Assembly (NCBI GenBank): GCA_002104985.1 | Contig: MCGO01000040.1 | Location: 62,001 to 126,000, forward strand | Length of the DNA stretch: 64,000 nucleotides | Source of the DNA: Rhizoclosmatium globosum | Taxonomy: Eukaryota; Chytridiomycota; Chytridiomycetes; Chytridiales; Chytriomycetaceae | Reading direction: 5' to 3' | Shown here: piece by piece, positions 34,243 to 45,344 of the stretch | Numbering within the stretch: the first letter of the stretch is position 1 | Layout: each line of letters begins with the position of its first letter | Made by a program: the position numbers and the translations under genes | The notes under the pieces: model-generated | Seen by the model: the letters and a program-made list of their open reading frames with translations, nothing else | Databases searched by the model: none | What the model was told of the DNA's origin: nothing

Positions 34243-35152
34243 ATGACATCGAATTCGCCACCTTCCAGTAATAACAGCACCACCACCACCAACGCACCAC
34301 CAACAAAGCGCCGGCCTCGCACGCAATGGGACCAGAAGTGCGTCATCTTCCTCACACAGACCAACTCGGGCCGCAGCGACAAGGCCGTGCCCCAGGCCTC
34401 GATGCGATGTATCCAACGACTGCTCGATGGACCCGACGGCCGGGATAAGACGCTGCTCTTCAAACACTCAAACGACTTTGTCACAATAATGAACGAAGCT
34501 GTTGCCCTGATGGACAGCACCCAGTCTCTCAGCCAATCAGATCACGCCGCTGCTTCTCCTGTCCTGCTTCTGCTCCTACTGCCACCCTCAAAGATCGGCA
34601 ACAGGTCTTGGATCCACCCACTCCACCGAAGGAACCCCTGTCTGTTCCTGTCCCTGTTAATACTCCTATGAAAGACATTAAGCTCCATTCTCCTACTTCA
34701 GTCGCTCAATATCATCCCCCGTGAGTTTTCCTCTTTTTGCCCAACTGCAACAGCCCCTTCAGCCCCTGTCAATCCCCTTGCTTTCTCCACATTGTATTGC
34801 TAGAACTCATCAATTCTGACGCTTTTTCTTCCATGAACAGGAAAGATTCCCACAACCGGTTCGAAAAGAGTTTTCAAATTACCTCCAAGAATCCATTGTT
34901 GCCCCTTCAAAACAATACTTTACCCGAATCTATGCTCCTCATATCGCCTTCTTTAAAAAGTATTCAGACGCTGTGGGTACTGGGAAGGCATTTGAGATTC
35001 TTGGCCGATATTATGACGCTGTCGTCATTGAGCAGAGGCCTTTGCTTCTTGGATGGAAAATGTGTCAGAAACTGGATACTTGGGTGAAGGCTGCTCGTGG
35101 TGAAGGGGAAGCGGCTTCTGTAAATACTCCCACTGTCAAGAAAAGCAAGTGA
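34243..35152 (+). CDS. Unknown protein, two coding blocks
   Basis: The N-terminal block starts at the ATG at 34243 with a Thr/Asn/Pro-rich head and a basic patch (TKRRPRTQWDQKCVIF), and runs to about 34560. The continuation (PASAPTATLKDRQQVLDPPT) is one base out of register, consistent with a missing base near 34561. An intron (34721-34845, GTGAGT donor) then joins in phase to a helical C-terminal block that includes VRKEFSNYLQESIVAPSKQY and AFEILGRYYDAVVIEQRPLL, and ends VKKSK*. The total is about 260 residues. No family is recognised. Confidence 0.5.
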
Positions 35153-35337
35153 GCGTGTGTCTTTGTAAATTGGCACATTTCACTTGCACTCTGTTTTTGG
35201 GCGTCGTGATTCTATCATCGTTGAATATATAAGCATAACGTTTCATGACAAGCATCTTTTTTATCATCTGGTTATTCTTTTCTCTTCGAAAACAGGAGAG
35301 TTTCGGATCGAGCATAAGCCACAAACAACCCACCACT

Positions 35338-35968
35338 ATGCTTGGAACCTCTGCATCCGCCACCCAGTCCTTCAATCAACAACGCCCCGAGACTCTCCAA
35401 GTCCACACTGGAATTCCTTACTCCGGAAAGCCAATCGAACCTGACTTTTCAATGTAAGTTTTACCCAAACATACAACCCACCCCTAAATCAACCCCCCTG
35501 TACCCGTTTCACCATAATCTAACCTCACCCTCATCCAATTCCAGCTACCCAGGCGGCTACCGAGCCTGGATGAACAGAGACCCATCCGTTCCAGTTCCAC
35601 TGCACTACTTCCCATCCCACCTCATCCAGCATATTCACACCGCCCCAACAACTGCATCCTCCTCACCCTCCCTCGCAAGCCTCGCATCCCCGTCGCCCGT
35701 CCCGTTCCTCCTTCCGTCTGCACACGGGAACAGCGAAATGATGATGGAAATTGAGTGTGGTTGGGAGACTGTGCTGGAATCTTCCGGGGGGCGGGGTGGT
35801 AGTAGTCAGAGTGTGAATGAGTTTAGAGGGAATCCAATGAATAAGAGGAAGGGGCGGGGGGATGAGGAGGAGGGAGAGGAGGGAGAGGATAGGATGGATG
35901 TGGCGATTTGTGGCGTTAGTGGTGAGAAGGGTCAGGCGTGGAAGGTTCCGCGGGTTAGTCAATGGTGA
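35338..35968 (+). CDS. Unknown small protein
   Basis: Exon 1 (35338-35453) and exon 2 (35545-35968) join in phase 2 over a 91-nt intron with GTAAGT donor, giving 179 residues. The join produces DFSIYPGGYRAWMNRDPSVP. The rest is Ser/Pro-rich, then acidic (DEEEGEEGED) with a short basic patch (MNKRKGRG). No recognised domain. Confidence 0.55.
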
Positions 35969-36194
35969 AATACGTTGGTGAATGTATTAAGCTTTGAAGA
36001 GTCTGGAATGATTGCTTTTGGTGTTGGGAGTGTTTGTTGGTTGGACATTTAGCTGCTTGTATAATAAGGGTCTTAATTCGAGTCTGGTACTCATCGAAGG
36101 TTTATAAGCTTAAGAATGAATTGTATTCTTTCCAATTCTTGTTGGTTGTCTCTCTTTCTTCTTTTTGCACTGATTCACAACACAGCTCTTTCAA

Positions 36195-39174
36195 ATGTCC
36201 ACCGACTGGTCTCAATTGCGAGTCGGAAAAGACTACTGGATCCACGTTGACTGGCTGGAAGGATGGATCGTTCCCGGTTCAGAGCAGGACAAGGAAGAGA
36301 ATAGCTACATGCAAAGAGGCGTTTCAATTTACCATTACGGTGTCACTACCAAGTTTGAGACAGTCAATCACATGAATCCTCTCACAAAGAAAGACTTCAA
36401 CTTTGTTTCTTCGTTTGTAAGTGCTGTAAAACGCCAATCTCAATGTTAGTTAACCTTGGTAATCATCTTTACACCAATGTTTAGCCCTTTCCAAGAAATG
36501 CAGAAATCCACTGTATAGCTTCGTTAGAGCCGATCCTGCGCCAAGTACTGCCATCATCCATGCGCATCATCAAACACACCAAACAAGACCTTCCACCAGA
36601 CATTGACGAAGTCTACCAACTCCTCGACGAAAGATTCCGCAAAAAGTGCGGACGCTGCACCGGAACCGGCTTCAACTCCCTAAAACTCACATCAGGACGC
36701 TACGAAAAGCGACCTTGCTATTGCATGGGCATGGGCCGAGTTCCATCCATCACAAACAAGTTCCGGAAGGCCATCTACGCTGCTACAGATGAATTCTGGA
36801 GAAGCAAGCCGTGGCTCCTGTTCCGGATGAACCACACGCTTCGAGTCGTGTTCCCAGATGGTCGGGAGCGGTATTTCCAGTTGTGGGTGGAAGTGGAACG
36901 TGTGATGTGATGTTGCTTATGGTTACGCGTGTTGAATTTGTGCAGAATGAGTTTTTCTGGAATGAGCCGTTTAAGTTGCTTGATAATGGGTGGTATACTA
37001 CTTGTCGGTGTGAGTGGATCACTCCAAAGTCTGGCATTTCCAAGTTGGATTTGGAGTTTTTGAGGGATCATAAGGTTGCTTTACCGGATTCATCGAATCC
37101 TGATCCTTTTACACAGAAGGTGCTGCCTGTGTTGAACAAGTTGTTTATGAACTCAAAAGGCGGTGGTGGCAATATGTTGACAAGTATGACTGTGGATGAA
37201 TTGGAGGAAATGGCTGTTGGTCTGAAGGTGTTTTCGAGAATCATTCCAAAGTTGGAACCGTTGCCTGGAACAACATTTGGTGACAGACGCCAATATTATT
37301 CAATTGATCTGAAAATGGATATTGATTCTCAAGAGGTATGACAATCTGAGCTTGATCTGATTTTTGATGTTTCTGTCACCAGGTTCATGTCATTGCACCA
37401 CCATTTCCTGCAACCCACCCGCAAAGCCCTCTCCAAAGGATCGCATTTGTTACTCGGCCTCCTTTTCCGTACTCAAAATCGACCAAGAGCCCATTCCATA
37501 CAAAGCCCTTGAAATCCTCCGTGAAATTCTTGGTATTAAGGCATTAGGAACGACGAATTCGAGAACGGACAATACGCCAAAGCTTATGAATCCTACAGCA
37601 AAGCAATTAAAGAATTCAAGGCCCTCCTTGCTGCTTATCCGTCGGTGAATTCGGAGTCTTCTACTTACGACTATTTTTTCACACATTATGCGAATATTCT
37701 GAGTAACCGCGCTCGATCTGGCCTCAAAATTGGAAAACTGAAGCAAGTGATTGAGGACAGTACTGAAATTACGACCATCCGTCTTCCAGAAGATGCTCGC
37801 GAGTATCCAATTCGATGCTTGTACACGCGTGCAAAAGCCTACATGGGTTTGGAAATGTTTGACAAGGCTCAAAAGGATTGGGAAAAGTTGCTCACTTTCC
37901 AAGGACTTCCAAACTGTCAACATCTTATTCCAAGTATGGAAGAAGTTCGAAAAGAAATCAACTTGGCTAAACAGCAAGGCACCGCGGTTGACTCTCGCGT
38001 GTTGTGGCGAAAGATGTACATCAGTAACGTGGAAGTGTTCAGTCGTCGTCATTTCCATACTGCTGTGCTTGATCAAGGCTCTGTCATTGTATTCGGCGGA
38101 TACACTTCTTTGGAACCAAAAGAGTACGTCAGTGGACCCAGCCTTCTTTGTCGTCTGAAGTTGGGCTCAAAACCAGGCAGTACATGGGAAATTATTCACG
38201 CCACTGGAACTATACCCCCACAAATGGCACATCACACAGCAGTCACATACGAACGCGGAATGTATGTATTCGGTGGAATTGCGGATCCATCTGTGACGCG
38301 TATTTCGCAAATGTATCGACTGGACCTTGACACATTTGAATGGACAGCTCCACTCTACCCCGGCCAACTACGTGCCGAAATCAGTGGCCATTCAGCACAA
38401 GTATACAAGAACGAAATGATCATTTTCGGAGGAGACTTACCTGACTGTGGTGGAAACTCCAATTTCACCCGTATTTTCAACTTTGAAACCAACAAGTGGA
38501 GCACCATCACCGGAAAGAAGCTCGTTCCCACACGACACGAGCACATGTCTTGGATCAGTGATTCTAAAATGTATATCTTCGGCGGTTTCGGGCAGCTCGT
38601 TGATCCATATGATGGAAGCGCCTTGATCTGGGAGGAAACGAAATCAGAAGTATACGCATTTGATTTGGAAAAGAAAGAATGGTTGCCTCAACCAGTAGAT
38701 GTTCAAGGCCCATTGGCTCCTCGAAGTCAATCTCAAGCAGCTTGTTTGGCTGGCAAGGCAGTATACTTGTTTGGAGGAATCGCGACAACAGAATACGATT
38801 TGGTTACGTACTATGAAAGCGGGATTCGGTTTTCCATCACTGATTCGGGTGTCAGTGCAACGGGTCTGACAACGTCGGAAACTGTTTGTCCTGACGCACG
38901 AGCTGGATCTACGTTGACTCTGGATCCTGAGAATCGACGGGCGATTTTGATTGGAGGATATAATGCAAAGAGGCTTTGTGTGTTTGGTGACGTGTGGGAG
39001 CTCAGTGTCACTAAGCGCTCAAAAAATGAACCTGACGGAGGGATTAGCATTTGTGCATTTTGTGGAAAGGAGAATATCTTGAGAAAGTGCAGTGGATGTA
39101 AGGCAGTTGGATATTGCAATGCAGAATGTCAGAAGTCTGGATGGAAAGAACACAAGAAGGATTGTAAGAAATAA
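36195..39174 (+). CDS. TPR - Kelch - MYND zinc-finger protein
   Basis: Exons 36195-36416, 36485-about 36886 (or 36892), 36946-37335, then 37383-39174. The N-terminal half is a globular region with a CGRCTGTGFNSL/CYCMGMG cysteine pair. After it comes a TPR-like pair (IKALG, then NDEFENGQYAKAYESYSKAI). A Kelch propeller follows with repeated VFGG/IFGG turns, for example SVIVFGGYTS, MYVFGGIAD, MIIFGGDLP, MYIFGGFG and VYLFGGIA. The protein ends in a MYND finger: CAFCGKENILRKCSGCKAVGYCNAECQ...H..DC. The frame shifts by one base near 37400 and again near 37553, both in the direction of a missing base, so I treat this as one gene. MYND fingers bind proline-rich partners. The overall role is unknown. 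Confidence 0.65.
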
Positions 39175-39392
39175 TTCTGTGATACTATTGTGTTCTTGTG
39201 TGAAGGCATTTGAAAGAACGACTCAATAAATCAAGTGATCACAACGCGTTATTCAAGTTCCATAATAATTACCATTTATATCATCGTTATTTAGTCACTT
39301 TGATTGAACTCAGATTGTCCTTAGCCCTGGTCAAATAAGCGGAAACGGAACCAAGAAAAAAACAAAGCCAACTTCAAAGCGTTCAAGTAAGT

Positions 39393-39697
39393 ATGACTAC
39401 CAACGACGAGGACATTGAAGAAGTTCTCCTCGTCCAGCAATTGGTTGATCAGTATGGTACAGTTCCTCGTAAAATGCGTTCAATATTAGATTCTAATTGT
39501 TGTCTGACAAAGGCATCCAATCAGCCGCAGCATGTTCAGCCATAGCCCGAATCCGCCGAACAGCAAACCAACACGCTCAAATGGCTGCAAACTTGAGAGC
39601 ACAAGCAGATACTATGGAAGAATTCCTGGCGCAAAGAAGATGGAAAACAGCGATGTGCTTCGTGCCATACAACAAAGATGGTCAACTCGATGAGTGA
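39393..39697 (+). CDS. Small helical protein, unknown
   Basis: Exon 1 (39393-39456) and exon 2 (39513-39697) join in phase 1 over a 56-nt intron, giving 82 residues. The sequence is nearly all helix: acidic head MTTNDEDIEEVLLVQQL, then an Ala/Arg-rich amphipathic stretch, then WKTAMCFVPYNKDGQLDE*. The clean splice and composition support it. No family is recognised. Its 3' end overlaps the start chosen for the next gene by 8 bp. Confidence 0.5.
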
Positions 39698-40778
39698 CAA
39701 GGAACATATCGTGCCTATGCTCAAGTACACAGACTTTTTGTTGCATCAGCATAATCGCCAAAACGCGAATGCGCGCCCAAAACTGCATCGTGTTTGCCAT
39801 CTCCCCCAAGAGATGCAAACATCATGGAGCAGTAACTACCACAAATGGCGTATCTTATTTAGACCCTCAACCTCCATCCGTATCTGTTGAACCATCAACC
39901 CGCAGCAATTTTCCGACATTTGCAGTGAACAAGTCGCTGCGAAGATCACTCTCGACTTCTCACAAACCTAGTCCTAATCAAATTAATCACCCTATCACCA
40001 CGGAACCATCTGCTCCACCAAAAGGTGCAGAATTGAAGCGAAATCTTCGTTTATACGGTTTTTCAAATAATAATAGTTGCAGTTTTGATATAGTTTTTGA
40101 ATTCTTTTCGTACAGTTTGCAAGAATGTAAATATGATTCCATCAAGACACTGATGTATATATTTCATTTCAGTCCAAGCAGTGCAAGCATATCTGAACAA
40201 GATGAATCATTATTTGGGTGGTTTCCGCGCCACCTGAACAGAATAAAACGCAGATGTGAGGAAATTCTCAAAGCAACAAGTCTCAAAGATATCATGAAGC
40301 ATCCACAAGAAATCGACTACCTACATCCTGGAGTCGCGCGTCACCAACTAAACCAGCTCTACGACGACATTGAGGAATCAGGCGAAGTGGACACGCAAGA
40401 ATACTCAGTCTCGCCACCCAAAGTGCTTCCCATCCCTCGAAGCAAACGCGCAGGAATCGACCATCTGCATCCAGGCGTTGCGCGGCTCCAGTTGAACCGA
40501 CTCTACGACGACAACGACAACGATTTGGATGAAGTTATTATTGGGGCTGTGTCCGTTCTATCGTTGGAGGTGGCGCCAACTTCTTCGACTGCGCCACCGG
40601 GACGGATTCAACAGGACGTGTACGTAGCCTTTGCTTTGCGTTTGATTGTTGTGTTTGTTTATTCGTTTTTGGGGATAGGTATCCAGCTGGGTATCGCGCG
40701 ATTATCAACCACGGAACAGCACAGCAGGTTGCATCGCTACGTATGCAGCAGAGTGGTGGACGCCGTCACTGTGCATAG
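39690..40778 (+). CDS. Unknown protein with internal duplicated motif
   Basis: The start is probably the ATG at 39690. Several introns are likely: one near 39792-39831, a T-rich one near 40055-40113, another ending TTTCAG at about 40171, and a clear last one (donor GTACGT at about 40620, acceptor GGATAG). I could not make all phases agree, so internal exons are uncertain. The body holds two copies of a motif, IDYLHPGVARHQLNQLYDD and IDHLHPGVARLQLNRLYDD, about 40 residues apart. The last exon reads YPAGYRAIINHGTAQQVASL and stops at 40778. No family is recognised. Confidence 0.4.
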
Positions 40779-40839
40779 ATGTATTCTACTACTTCAGTTA
40801 CCTCTTATTTGCAAATAAAAAGCAGAGTTTAAACTTTAA

Positions 40840-42588
40840 ATGGAAAACACCCCCCTCCTCGGCAGCACCACGGACCAACAACAACAACAACAAGGTCAAG
40901 AAGCCCTCGTAGAGCAGCAACGGCGCCGCACCCGTCGAATCCAGTGGTTCACATCGCGCGCCGTGTTTCTGTGCGTGTTCCTGTTCGTTGTTGGCGTTGC
41001 GACTCGCCTGGCGCAGCGCATCGACAACGTGGAACTGCGCGTCGACGTGGCGGCCGTCGTTGCGAATCTGAAGACGCTCGAGGAAATCGGACGCCACTCG
41101 CGCTCGGTTGCCGGCACTGGCTTTGCACAGAGCGTGGCCTTTGTGAAGGAGACCCTCGAGAACAACACGGACTTTGCGGTTGGTTATTGTTGTTGTTGTT
41201 GTTTGATTGAGTTGCTTACTGGAGGTCGTAGGTCTGGACAGAGGCATTGGTGGTTGAGGAACAGGTGGATGATGAGAAGCCATCGCTTGTCGTCGGAAAC
41301 ACGGCATTCACTCCGCGTATCGACTTCTTGACTGCAACCTACTCGGGCTCCGGCGTCGTCAAGAATGCTACTCTGGTTCCTTTGGCAGGATGCCGCTCTT
41401 CCGATGCCCCTCAACTCGAAAACTGGGTTGCTCTCGTCTCTAGTCAACCATCCCGTCAAGAAACTACCCCAGACTGCGACAACTCTCTCTGTGCCCGTGT
41501 TGCATTTGCTATTGAAGCTGGTGCAAAAGCTGTTCTTGTTTCTGTGAACCCCACTGCTCAGGTAATAACTGACTCATTTATCGTGGGTCCTCTTCAAACT
41601 AATATTATAAATTGATAGGGATACCCAAACCCTCTCGCGCCTTCTGGCCGTCTCCCTAGAACTTGCAACACACCTTCCAACCGTGCAATCTATTCCAAAG
41701 CACCAATCCTCTCCCTCTCTCAATCTCTTTCTTGGTCTCTCCATCTCCAATCCATTGACAGCCCTTCAGTCTCCCTTTCAGCAACCACTTCTTACAAGCC
41801 AATCACTGTCCACAATGTTCTCGCTGAGCCACGCGCTGGATTCTCCAAGCCTGAATCAATTGTGATCTTTGGTTGCCATCTTGACAGTGTGCGAGCAGGA
41901 CCAGGTGTAAACGATGATGGAAGTGGAGCCATGGCCACGCTTGAGTTGGCTCTCGCGTATTCCAGAGACAGAACTATCAGTGGATCTGCTGTGCAGGTGA
42001 TAACCACCATTAAAGACCATTGAAAGTAAGTAACAATCCCACAGAAAATCCGATTCGCATGGTGGGCAGCTGAAGAAATCGGCCTCTTAGGGTCTACATA
42101 CCACGTTGAAAAGCTATACAACGAAAACCCAACCCTCCTCTCCACTACAAAGCCAACATTGACACAGACATGATTGCGTCGCCCAACTACGTGCGTGGAA
42201 TCTGGGATGGCCGCAGCGTCACAGACCCAGCCATTCGAAACGCCAGCATCGCCATTCAACGCGTCTTTGAAGACTACTTCCACGACCAAGAGCTCCCCAC
42301 TGTTCCATTCAAGTTCAACGGGCGTAGTGATTTCGCGCCGTTCATGGCGCGTGGGATTCCTGCTGGAGGTGTGATTACGGGAGAAGATGAGATCAAGACG
42401 CATGAGCAGGCTGAATTGTTTGGAGGTGTTGCGGGGATGGTGTTGGATCCGAATTATCATCAGCCGACGGATACAGTTGAGAATTGCGTGGACCTGGTGT
42501 GAAAGTGTTGGAACAGAATTTGAAGGCTCTTGCGCATGCTGTTGAAGTGTTTTCGAGGGAACGTAACCTTGACAAGTTTTTACAATAG
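40840..42588 (+). CDS. M28-family zinc aminopeptidase, type II membrane protein
   Basis: A short cytosolic Gln/Arg-rich head is followed by one membrane span (AVFLCVFLFVVGVATRL). Exons start at 40840, about 41233, about 41620 and about 42043. M28 landmarks are visible: GCHLDSVRAGPGVNDDGSG (first His/Asp zinc ligands), FAWWAAEEIGLLGS (catalytic Glu and ligand Glu), NIDTDMIASPNY (ligand Asp) and YHQPTDT (ligand His). Two one-base frame changes, near 42145 and 42497, both fit a missing base; without them the C-terminal helix runs to a TAG at 42588. All metal ligands are present, so it is probably a working secretory-pathway or vacuolar peptidase rather than a pseudogene. Confidence 0.75.
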
Positions 42589-42627
42589 ATTTGTATATGT
42601 TTTGGTAGGGCAATAATATTTTCCGAA

Positions 42628-43797
42628 ATGGCTCCTGTTGAGATTGACTCATCAATACAAGAAGAGGAAAGTGCCGCGTTGCTCAAAGGTGTACCAGAGG
42701 TTTTCCAAACGCGATATGAGAGGAAGAGCAATCGATGGCGGTGTCTGCGATGGTTGAGTTGCCTAGTCACTCTGATGTCCTTGTGTTTGGTTGTGCAATT
42801 GACTTTGATGCCATCATCGCTTCTGAAGCACGGCGACCGACAGCCCCGCACTGGTGGTTTTGAGTTTTCCTCGCCGTTTGAGAAGTTGGTAGTTGTTGTT
42901 GATGGATCGGATGTAGGCGACTGTCAGGTGAGTCTCGACTCTTACTGCACTCTTATTGTTGCTCTTATTGTAGTAATTGTAGCAACTCAACTAAACTCTT
43001 GACTAGATTGTAGTCGACCTCGGAACATCGGAGCGTTCACACGTTGTGTTCTCCGTTGACTCAGACCGCGACGATGCGCAAGACGGAACCATCGTCGAAG
43101 CCTCGCTCTTCAACAACACCGGCACGCCAACACTCACAGCCCACGTCTGGTTCCCAAACATCAAAAAGGCAAAGCGACTGCACGCCGACCTCCGTCTGAC
43201 CCTCCCCTTCTCCCTCGACACGGTCGAAGTACGTGGAAACGCCGCCTCGCTCGTCTGGCAATCCGGAAACATCCAATCCTCTCTCTCAGTCGTGCTCGAA
43301 GTCGGCTCGGTCCGCACATACACTCCCCTCGACACAAACATCATCAACATATACACAGGCGTCGGGTCAATCACTTCCGTCGCTCCAATCACTACATCCC
43401 ACTTGTCTCTCGAAACAGACACAGGCTCAATCACACTCGCATCAGCAACTGTCAAAGGATCAGCAGACTTGACATCCACAACTGGATCCATCAACGGCCA
43501 ACTTCATTCCTACTCTGCCCTCGACGCGTCCCTTGAAACAGGGACCTTGAATCTCGTGTTGTATCCAGGCACGGCTGACTCGTCCACGAAGTTGAAGTCC
43601 AAGACGGGATCTGTGAAGGCGATGTGTATGGATTCTCGGGCACTTACACGGCCAAGACCACGACGGGGTCAGTTAAAGTGTCTGGAGCGGATGTGCACAA
43701 GACGGGACCTAATTCTGGATGGGTTGGGTCCAAGACTGGACTTGCAGTGTTGAAGGGGCAGACCAAGAGTGGATCGGTTGATCTTGCATTCTTTTAA
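42628..43797 (+). CDS. Single-span membrane protein with toastrack/DUF4097-like beta repeats
   Basis: Exon 1 (42628-42927) and exon 2 (43007-43797) join in phase 0 over a 79-nt intron. The cytosolic head is acidic (SSIQEEESAALL). A hydrophobic span, LSCLVTLMSLCLVVQLTLM, precedes a long extracytosolic domain of short beta repeats with the TGSI/TGSV turn: LETDTGSITL, LTSTTGSING, KSKTGSVK, AKTTTGSVKV. This is the pattern of DUF4097-type right-handed beta-sheet domains. A one-base frame change near 43622 fits a missing base; beyond it the same repeat continues to SVDLAFF* at 43797. The likely place is the cell surface or vacuole membrane. Function unknown. Confidence 0.6.
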
Positions 43798-43874
43798 CTT
43801 GATGTATATTCTTTGTAGTTCTTTGTTGTGTTAGTCTTTTGTGTAGTAAAACCAAAAGAAGTTGTCCGAATCAA

Positions 43875-44559
43875 ATGAGCAACGACGACGGATTCGCGCA
43901 CCACCGACGCCTCGAACGCGCACTTCGACTCGCGGCCGCCTCGGTTCCAACAAAGCCACTCAATCACTTTTCTTCTTCTTCGGCGCCATCAAAGCCGAAC
44001 AACAACCGACAAACCAACAACAACAACAACAACAACAACAACAACTTTGCAACTTCAACTTTCACAAAACACAAGTCGCCCTGGCGCAAAACAACGACGC
44101 AAAAAACAACTCTCGCAAAACTACCAACGGCGACTACTGCCACATTCGCTGCTTTTGATGAGGGCGGTGGCGCTCGTAGGCTGGCCCTGACCCCGGCTCC
44201 CTTGCTTGCTGAGGTTTGACTTCATACACACCTCCTTCAAAACCCTCCTAACCTAACTCTCCCAGGAAAGACATCCGACAAACATTCAACCGCGTCGTCG
44301 CCCGCGGAATCAACTGCAACCTGCCTCAAAGTCTGTCCACTTTTCAGACCACGAATTAGAATCAAGTGACTTGGACGCGAAAATCGCGCGTCTCGAACGG
44401 CAACTTCTTCGTGCGTCTGTCTCTGATGATGAAGACCCGCGTCGCGAGTATACTGTGTATCCCTCGTGGTGGGGTCATGAAGAACACGTCCCATCTACTT
44501 CAACGCGTGGTAGACGGAAGACGAAACAAAACAGATGGAAACTGGGTCTAGGCCGGTAG
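43875..44559 (+). CDS. Asparagine-run protein, unknown
   Basis: Exon 1 (43875-44213) and exon 2 (44266-44559) join in phase 0 over a 52-nt intron with a CTAAC branch site, giving 210 residues. Exon 1 contains a poly-Asn run from an AAC repeat (44015-44043). Exon 2 has a short conserved-looking helix (LDAKIARLERQLLRASV), then EYTVYPSWW and a basic tail. No recognised domain. Confidence 0.5.
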
Positions 44560-44596
44560 AGACAGTGAAACCTGCAAAGAGCTATGACCTGTGAAA

Positions 44597-45187
44597 ATGG
44601 TGGAAAAGGCGACGGGGACGGGGGATGAGTATACCTGTGATGAAGATGTGGCGAAGAGGATGATACGGAAAGTGATCAAGACGTGCAACAACTACGCCGT
44701 GGTAGACGATGGATTCGGAAAGAGGAGCACCATCAGTGTCAAATGGAAATGTAAGTTGCACCGACTTGATTCCAAAAAAAAATCAACTAAATATCAATCA
44801 AGTTCCAAAACATCAAATCGATGAATGCATTCAAGTCAACTTGGATGCAGAACCAGTACCGCAGAAGCAAAGAACCAGAACCACAACCACATTCACACTC
44901 ATCAGATCACTTCTCCTCTCCTTCTCAGCAATCTCGTTCCCGAAGGCAAAACGGCGATATCCCCACACATTGAAAACAGGGAAGCAAACAGATTCAATCA
45001 TTTCACTATCCCCGTGCATGACCTCGTTCCTTCAAAGAAAGGAAAAGAGAAGAAACAGAAGCAGAAAACGAATGCACCTGTAAAACAACCGAAAGCGGGG
45101 AGAGTAAAGTGGGTGGTATGGTTGGTGCCGTCACTAAAGGAGAGGAAAGCGGGACAGAGAATCAACCACCTCAAAAGAGCGTTTTAG
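44597..45187 (+). CDS. Unknown basic protein
   Basis: Exon 1 starts at the ATG at 44597 and ends at a GTAAGT donor near 44751. Exon 2 begins after ATCAAG near 44800 (F-PKHQIDECIQVNLDAEPV). A one-base frame change near 44925 fits a missing base, after which the frame reads NLVPEGKTAISPHIEN and a Lys-rich KKGKEKKQKQK tail to 45187. No family is recognised. Confidence 0.4.
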
Positions 45188-45344
45188 AAATTGTGAATTC
45201 GTTTTTGGGGATGTGAAAGTGATGCGGTTGTTGGATTTGTCTGTGTTAAAGGACGAAGAGGAAAATGAGTGACGCGACTTTATTCTTTTGGGATATTTGG
45301 TTTCAATAGAATTGATTTGAGACAATTTATACAACGAAGGAGTA

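Noticed and set aside
37530..37560. A 15-nt intron (GTATTAAGG...TTAG) before the TPR motif
   Set aside because: Removing 15 nt does not change frame, so it does not repair the break, and such an intron size is unsupported here.
43985..44045. AAC-repeat region considered as a CRISPR-like or structured array
   Set aside because: Simple trinucleotide repeat inside an exon encoding asparagine; no spacers.
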